Program-made: the position numbers and the translations under genes
Shown here: piece by piece, positions 7,788 to 11,047 of the stretch
How the letters are laid out: every line of letters begins with the position of its first letter
Numbering within the stretch: the stretch's first letter is position 1
From: Akkermansia muciniphila
GTDB taxonomy: Bacteria > Pseudomonadota > Gammaproteobacteria > Burkholderiales > Burkholderiaceae_C
Reading direction: 5' to 3'
DNA: 11,047 bases
Assembly: GCA_943327015.2 (NCBI GenBank)
Contig: CALPVM020000048.1
Location: 1 to 11,047 of the forward strand
The notes under the pieces: model-generated
Databases searched by the model: none
What the model was told of the DNA's origin: nothing
Seen by the model: only the letters and a program-made list of their open reading frames with translations

Positions 7788-7794
7788 TTTAGAA

Positions 7795-7822
7795 ATTAGA
7801 TTGTGCCACTTAAAAAGCTCAA
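7795..7822 (-). promoter_or_regulatory. Candidate sigma-70 promoter for the suc operon
   Basis: On the minus strand a -35 TTGAGC (7822-7817, four of six matches to consensus) and a -10 TCTAAT (7800-7795, five of six) are separated by 16 bases. The predicted start is near 7787, giving a leader of about 117 bases. This is the best promoter-like pair I found between prpE and sucA. Confidence 0.5.
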
Positions 7823-7830
7823 TTTCACTG

Positions 7831-7845
7831 ATATTCTGAGAATAT
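7831..7845. repeat. 15-base dyad between prpE and the suc promoter, possible operator
   Basis: ATATTC and GAATAT flank three central bases (TGA on the plus strand). The dyad lies 15 bases past the prpE stop and 8 bases upstream of the predicted -35 of sucA. It lacks an immediate T-run, so a terminator role for prpE is weak; a protein-binding site is more plausible. No regulator can be named from sequence. Confidence 0.4.
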
Positions 7846-7860
7846 GCGTAACAACTTGCG

Positions 7861-9756
7861 TTATATGCCAACCATCTCTTTGATTTTTTGTAGCGCCGAA
7901 GGGTCTTCCATGGTGCTCAAATCCCCGGCGTCGCGACCTTCGGATACCGCCTGTATAGCGCGGCGCAACAATTTACCACTGCGGGTTTTAGGCAGCATAG
8001 TCACCAGGTAAACTTTAGATGGACGCCCTACTGCGCCGATAGACCGATCTACAACCTGCATAACCTCCGTTTGAAACTGCTGTAAAACAGCATCACTCTC
8101 CAAACTGCTGGCATCTTTAGCCACTACAAAAGCCACCGGAATTTGCCCTTTGAGGGTGTCTGCCACGCCAACCACCGCCACCTCAGACACATTGGGATGG
8201 GCGGAAATACTTTCTTCGATTTCACGCGTTCCCAACCTGTGCCCTGCAACATTGATTACATCGTCGCTGCGCCCCAGAATAAAGTAGTAACCATCGGCAT
8301 CTCTCACCGCCCAATCAAAGGTACTGTAAATTTGCTTACCCGCCAAACTACTCCAGTAGGTTTTAACAAACCGTGCATCATCCCGCCACACCGTTTGCAT
8401 ACAGCCGGGTGGCAACGGACCTTCTATCGCCAAAACCCCTTTTTCATTGACCCCGGTAAGCTCCTGTCCGGTGAGCTCATCTACCAGCTTAATGTTGTAG
8501 CCAGGCATAGGTACACCCGGGCTGCCCAGTTTGCTGGGGCGTGGCTCAATTCCATTGGCTATGCTCAGTATCGGCCAGCCGGTTTCGGTTTGCCAGTAGT
8601 TGTCAATAATGGGTTTGCCCAAACCTTGGTTGATCCACTGCGATGTAGGCTCATCCAGCGGCTCACCCGCCAAAAACAGGGCACGCAAGCTGGACAAGTC
8701 ATAACGGGTAAGAAATGCCGGGTCTTGTTTTTTGAGCACCCTAATCGCCGTAGGTGCGCTAAACATGACGCTTACCTTGTACTTTTCAACCAGGCTCCAC
8801 CAAATGCCGCCATCGGGACAGGTGGGTAGGCCCTCGTACATGATGGTGGCCATACCTGCAATTAAAGGGCCATAAATAATGTAACTGTGCCCCACCACCC
8901 AGCCGATGTCACTGGTACTAAAAAAAGTTTCTCCGGCTTTGCCACAAAAAATATGCTGCATACTGGCGGCCAATGCTACAGCGTAGCCGCCGGTGTCGCG
9001 TTGTACTCCCTTGGGTTTACCGGTGGTGCCACTGGTGTACAGGGTATAACTAGGCGCGGTAGCATCCAGCCACACACACGACACGCTGCTATGCATATGC
9101 TTTTGGCGCATCTCTCCCCACAGATAATCGCGCCCTGCAACAACATTAAATTCGGCCAATTGGCGGTCTACCATCAACACCGCATCGGGCTGATGCTGGC
9201 TGTGTGCCAAAGCCTCATCCAACAAAGGTTTGTAGGCAATGACCTTGCCGGCTCGTGAGCCAGCATCACTACTGATAATGAGCTTCGGTGTAGCATCATC
9301 AATTCTGGATGCCAAAGACCCCGCCGCAAAGCCACCAAACACCACCGAATGGATGGCTCCAATCCGTGCACACGCCAGCATGGCAAAAGCTGCCTCAGCA
9401 ATCATAGGCATATAAATAAGCACCCTGTCGCCCTGCTGCACACCCAGCTCACGCATGCATGCAGACATGCGCTGCACCTCCAGCAACAACTCAGCAAAAG
9501 TATAAACTTGCTCTTTTTGCGTTTCTGTGGATACCACAATCAAGGCTGGCGCGTCCGGGCGCTGAGCCGCGTGCCGGTCTACCGCGTTATGACAAAGATT
9601 GGTTTGACCACCCACAAACCAGCGCGCAAAGGGCGGATTGCTGTCATCGCACACCTGCTGGGGCGGCGTATGCCAATCGATCTGTGCCGATTGTTCTAAC
9701 CAGAAAGCGTCCCTGTCTTCGATGGATCGACGGTAAAAATCTGCATACGCGGTCAT
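7861..9756 (-). CDS. prpE: Propionyl-CoA synthetase (AMP-forming acyl-CoA synthetase)
   Basis: 631 residues, matching PrpE (about 628). It activates propionate with ATP and CoA through an acyl-adenylate. Visible: the N-terminal DSNPPFARWFVGGQTNLCHNA-type block (38-58) typical of PrpE/Acs enzymes; the phosphate loop TSGTTGKPKG at 241-250; YWQTETGW at 387-394; the hinge and A8 region GRSDDVINVAGHR at 495-507; and PKTRSGK at 589-595, where K595 corresponds to the Lys (K592 in Salmonella PrpE) that is acetylated to switch the enzyme off. PrpE rather than acetyl-CoA synthetase is preferred for the shorter length and the SNPPFARWFVGG and GGYAVALAASM segments. The ATG has AGGAG at 9764-9768, seven bases upstream. 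No prpBCD genes are present. It shares strand with the isochorismatase gene 68 bases upstream; a CATAAT -10-like element at 9794-9799 may give it its own promoter, but no good -35 is seen. Confidence 0.92.
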   Translation of the reverse strand: MTAYADFYRRSIEDRDAFWLEQSAQIDWHTPPQQVCDDSNPPFARWFVGGQTNLCHNAVDRHAAQRPDAPALIVVSTETQKEQVYTFAELLLEVQRMSACMRELGVQQGDRVLIYMPMIAEAAFAMLACARIGAIHSVVFGGFAAGSLASRIDDATPKLIISSDAGSRAGKVIAYKPLLDEALAHSQHQPDAVLMVDRQLAEFNVVAGRDYLWGEMRQKHMHSSVSCVWLDATAPSYTLYTSGTTGKPKGVQRDTGGYAVALAASMQHIFCGKAGETFFSTSDIGWVVGHSYIIYGPLIAGMATIMYEGLPTCPDGGIWWSLVEKYKVSVMFSAPTAIRVLKKQDPAFLTRYDLSSLRALFLAGEPLDEPTSQWINQGLGKPIIDNYWQTETGWPILSIANGIEPRPSKLGSPGVPMPGYNIKLVDELTGQELTGVNEKGVLAIEGPLPPGCMQTVWRDDARFVKTYWSSLAGKQIYSTFDWAVRDADGYYFILGRSDDVINVAGHRLGTREIEESISAHPNVSEVAVVGVADTLKGQIPVAFVVAKDASSLESDAVLQQFQTEVMQVVDRSIGAVGRPSKVYLVTMLPKTRSGKLLRRAIQAVSEGRDAGDLSTMEDPSALQKIKEMVGI

Positions 9757-9763
9757 GGGCTGT

Positions 9764-9768
9764 CTCCT
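9764..9768 (-). promoter_or_regulatory. Shine-Dalgarno of prpE
   Basis: AGGAG on the minus strand seven bases before the ATG at 9756; it supports this start over any internal one. Confidence 0.7.
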
Positions 9769-9824
9769 GCTTTGTGGCTCTTATGTGCCAACAATTATGC
9801 AAACCCAACTTGCTGCAAACTGAC

Positions 9825-10439
9825 TTATTTAATCAATCCCTGTATCGTTTTAAATGCTGGATGTTCCGCGGTACGCAACCATTCAAAAGCCACCATTTCG
9901 GTAGTGACCAACTCCACGCCAGCACTGGCCAAACGGTCAAATGCAGCATCCCTGTTACGCTCGGTGCGCGAGGTACAGGCATCGGTAACTACCCATACAT
10001 CGAACTCGTCTTCCAGCAAGTCCAACGCGGTTTGCAATAGACACACATGCGCCTCACAACCAGCCAACACTACCGTGTTGCGCTCGGGTGCAGTCACCAC
10101 CGCTTTTTGCAAATGCTTAGGCAAGCTGCGCGCGTTACCTGCAGGTGCTTTGGCTGGAGGGCGCAAAAGTTCGCTCAAGCCCTCCTCCACCGCACTGAAG
10201 TGCATTTTGCTCAAAATTTTGGCTCCAGCCTGTTCCAGTACGGTGCGCAACTCTGGCACCGTTTCCCCGAGTTTGGATGGGTTTTGCTCTGACGCAAACA
10301 CCGGCATTTTGTGCAGTTCAGCCATGTGCGCCAAGGTAACAGCATTAACAAGGGTCAGGCTTGCATCCCGCATGGCGGGCATGAGTCGCAATTGATAATC
10401 AACCAGTACCAATTGGCACTCTTGGGCGTTTAACAACAT
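9825..10439 (-). CDS. Isochorismatase-family cysteine hydrolase
   Basis: 204 residues from the preferred start. The family's Asp-Lys-Cys triad is visible as D14 (LVLVDYQ), K78 (ILSKMHFS) and C133 (GCEAHVCLLQTA). SEQNPSKLGETVPEL near 50-63 and GCEAHVCLLQTALDLL resemble the ISOC1/YcaC-like branch rather than true isochorismatase or nicotinamidase, so the substrate cannot be assigned. The ATG at 10437-10439 is chosen because GGAG at 10446-10449 sits six bases upstream and because family members begin close to MLLNAQ. An in-frame ATG at 10451 would overlap that Shine-Dalgarno and lies at the predicted transcription start. It may be co-transcribed with prpE 68 bases downstream; no functional link is known to me. 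It is divergent from the C40 peptidase gene. Confidence 0.85.
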   Translation of the reverse strand: MLLNAQECQLVLVDYQLRLMPAMRDASLTLVNAVTLAHMAELHKMPVFASEQNPSKLGETVPELRTVLEQAGAKILSKMHFSAVEEGLSELLRPPAKAPAGNARSLPKHLQKAVVTAPERNTVVLAGCEAHVCLLQTALDLLEDEFDVWVVTDACTSRTERNRDAAFDRLASAGVELVTTEMVAFEWLRTAEHPAFKTIQGLIK

Positions 10440-10445
10440 CAAATT

Positions 10446-10449
10446 CTCC
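10446..10449 (-). promoter_or_regulatory. Shine-Dalgarno deciding the hydrolase start
   Basis: GGAG on the minus strand, six bases before the ATG at 10439. It overlaps the codons that follow the alternative ATG at 10451, which argues against that longer start. Confidence 0.65.
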
Positions 10450-10457
10450 ATTCAAAA

Positions 10458-10466
10458 TTTATAGCA
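10458..10466 (-). promoter_or_regulatory. Candidate extended -10 promoter for the hydrolase gene
   Basis: TGCTATAAA on the minus strand is a TGn-extended -10 with TATAAA. No good -35 is seen at 16-18 bases. The predicted start is near 10451, giving a leader of about 12 bases to the preferred ATG. Confidence 0.4.
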
Positions 10467-10507
10467 AAAGCACGACCCATCGGCGCACTACAAAGACTAA
10501 ACATGCA

Positions 10508-10561
10508 CATGAAACATAAATAATTCAAGGTAATTACGGGTTTATCCTAATTCGTTTCATG
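10508..10561. repeat. Inverted repeat in the divergent intergenic region, possible operator
   Basis: Perfect eight-base arms CATGAAAC (10508-10515) and GTTTCATG (10554-10561) are 38 bases apart in an AT-rich spacer. The right arm ends two bases before a TTGACG -35-like element for the peptidase gene. This fits two half-sites for one regulator, but chance is possible and no regulator can be named. Confidence 0.35.
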
Positions 10562-10563
10562 AC

Positions 10564-10592
10564 TTGACGCAAAACAAAACCGCAGTTAAGCT
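10564..10592 (+). promoter_or_regulatory. Candidate promoter for the C40 peptidase gene
   Basis: TTGACG (10564-10569, five of six matches to a -35) is followed after 17 bases by TAAGCT, a poor -10. If used, transcription would start at or within a base of the ATG at 10599, which has no clear Shine-Dalgarno. Confidence 0.3.
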
Positions 10593-10598
10593 CCGCGC

Positions 10599-11047
10599 AT
10601 GATAAAAATCATACTTTCAGCTTTACTTCTTGTGTCAAGTGTCGCACATTCTGAGCCCATTGAATCAACCGATGACATTGGCCACTTCATGGCTGAGCGC
10701 GGTCTGTTAGAACGGATGGGCAATGCAAGTGACAAAGTAGAAGCCAAAGCTTCAGAGCTCATTGTTAATGCCATGGCATTTTTGGGCGTACCCTACAAAA
10801 CGGGCGGTAATACTTTTGAAACTGGGTTCGACTGCAGTGGTTTTGTCCGCGCCATTTACCACCAAACAGCGGGCTTGGTGCTGCCACGTCGTGCCGAACA
10901 ACAAGCTGCCGCCACCCAAACCATCGATAAAACCGAACTCAAGCCTGGTGATCTGGTGTTTTTTAACACCATGCGCAAAGCTTTTAGCCATGTAGGTATT
11001 TATGTTGGCAATGGCAAATTTATACACTCACCCAAACCCGGGGCCGA
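10599..11047 (+). CDS. Exported NlpC/P60 (C40) peptidase, 3' end outside the window
   Basis: 149 codons are visible and the frame is open at the window edge. Residues 1-18 form a signal peptide (MIKII, a hydrophobic ALLLVSSVA core, likely cut after AHS), so the protein is periplasmic or outer-membrane linked. A linker to about residue 50 precedes the NlpC/P60 domain, which has the catalytic Cys C79 in FDCSGFVRAIY, PRRAEQQ, LKPGDLVFF, catalytic H131 in SHVGIYVG and the third polar residue H143 in FIHSP. The catalytic set is therefore complete; only a short tail should be missing. Family members cut the D-Glu to diamino-acid bond of peptidoglycan stem peptides. No Lys/Arg-lined lipobox is seen. 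The start is set by the signal peptide, because the ribosome site is weak. Confidence 0.9.
   Translation, partial: MIKIILSALLLVSSVAHSEPIESTDDIGHFMAERGLLERMGNASDKVEAKASELIVNAMAFLGVPYKTGGNTFETGFDCSGFVRAIYHQTAGLVLPRRAEQQAAATQTIDKTELKPGDLVFFNTMRKAFSHVGIYVGNGKFIHSPKPGA

Noticed and set aside
8143..8829. Plus-strand open frame (228 codons) opposite prpE
   Set aside because: Antisense shadow of a well-conserved enzyme; no motif or ribosome site.
9810..9818. TTGC-n-GCAA dyad between the hydrolase gene and prpE as an operator
   Set aside because: Arms of only four bases; too short to support without conservation data.
10586..11027. Two minus-strand open frames opposite the C40 peptidase
   Set aside because: The plus strand encodes a signal peptide and a complete C40 Cys/His/His set, so these are shadows.

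Overview
The window is a stretch of core-metabolism chromosome from a betaproteobacterium, most likely order Burkholderiales and plausibly Comamonadaceae. The basis is protein style: the E3 (dihydrolipoyl dehydrogenase) N-terminus with its long insert before the redox cysteines, the gene order sucA-sucB-lpdA-zapE, and a sucA leader of the kind reported for Burkholderiales. Identification is by recognition of motifs, not by a database search. I see no insertion sequence, phage gene, tRNA, rRNA or CRISPR array.

Layout, left to right. Bases 1-260 (+) are the C-terminal end of a PP2C-type Ser/Thr phosphatase cut by the window edge. It converges, with only 3 bases between stop codons, on a long leftward block. 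Read in its direction of transcription (right to left), that block is: an isochorismatase-family cysteine hydrolase (10439-9825), propionyl-CoA synthetase prpE (9756-7861), a 190-base regulatory gap, then the 2-oxoglutarate dehydrogenase genes sucA (E1o), sucB (E2o) and lpdA (E3), then the AFG1/ZapE ATPase gene zapE, and finally a small exported coiled-coil protein whose start overlaps the zapE stop. At the right edge (10599 onward, +) a divergently transcribed, exported NlpC/P60 (C40) cell-wall peptidase begins and runs off the window.

How the genes work together. SucA, SucB and Lpd form the complex converting 2-oxoglutarate, CoA and NAD+ to succinyl-CoA, CO2 and NADH. PrpE activates propionate to propionyl-CoA, which feeds central metabolism by the methylcitrate or methylmalonyl route (no genes of either route are here). 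ZapE is a P-loop ATPase linked in E. coli to FtsZ-ring constriction; its family relatives in mitochondria (AFG1/LACE1) act in respiratory-complex homeostasis. Its position directly behind the OGDH genes is therefore suggestive.

The most interesting non-coding part is the sucA leader (about 7671-7787). It has a good promoter candidate upstream, three non-overlapping hairpins in a row, a strong Shine-Dalgarno, and a segment able to pair either with a neighbouring strand or with the Shine-Dalgarno. This fits a cis-regulatory RNA and probably corresponds to the known Burkholderiales 'sucA RNA motif'. The least understood gene is the exported coiled-coil protein at 264-866. I found no clear evidence of a wholly new biological system.
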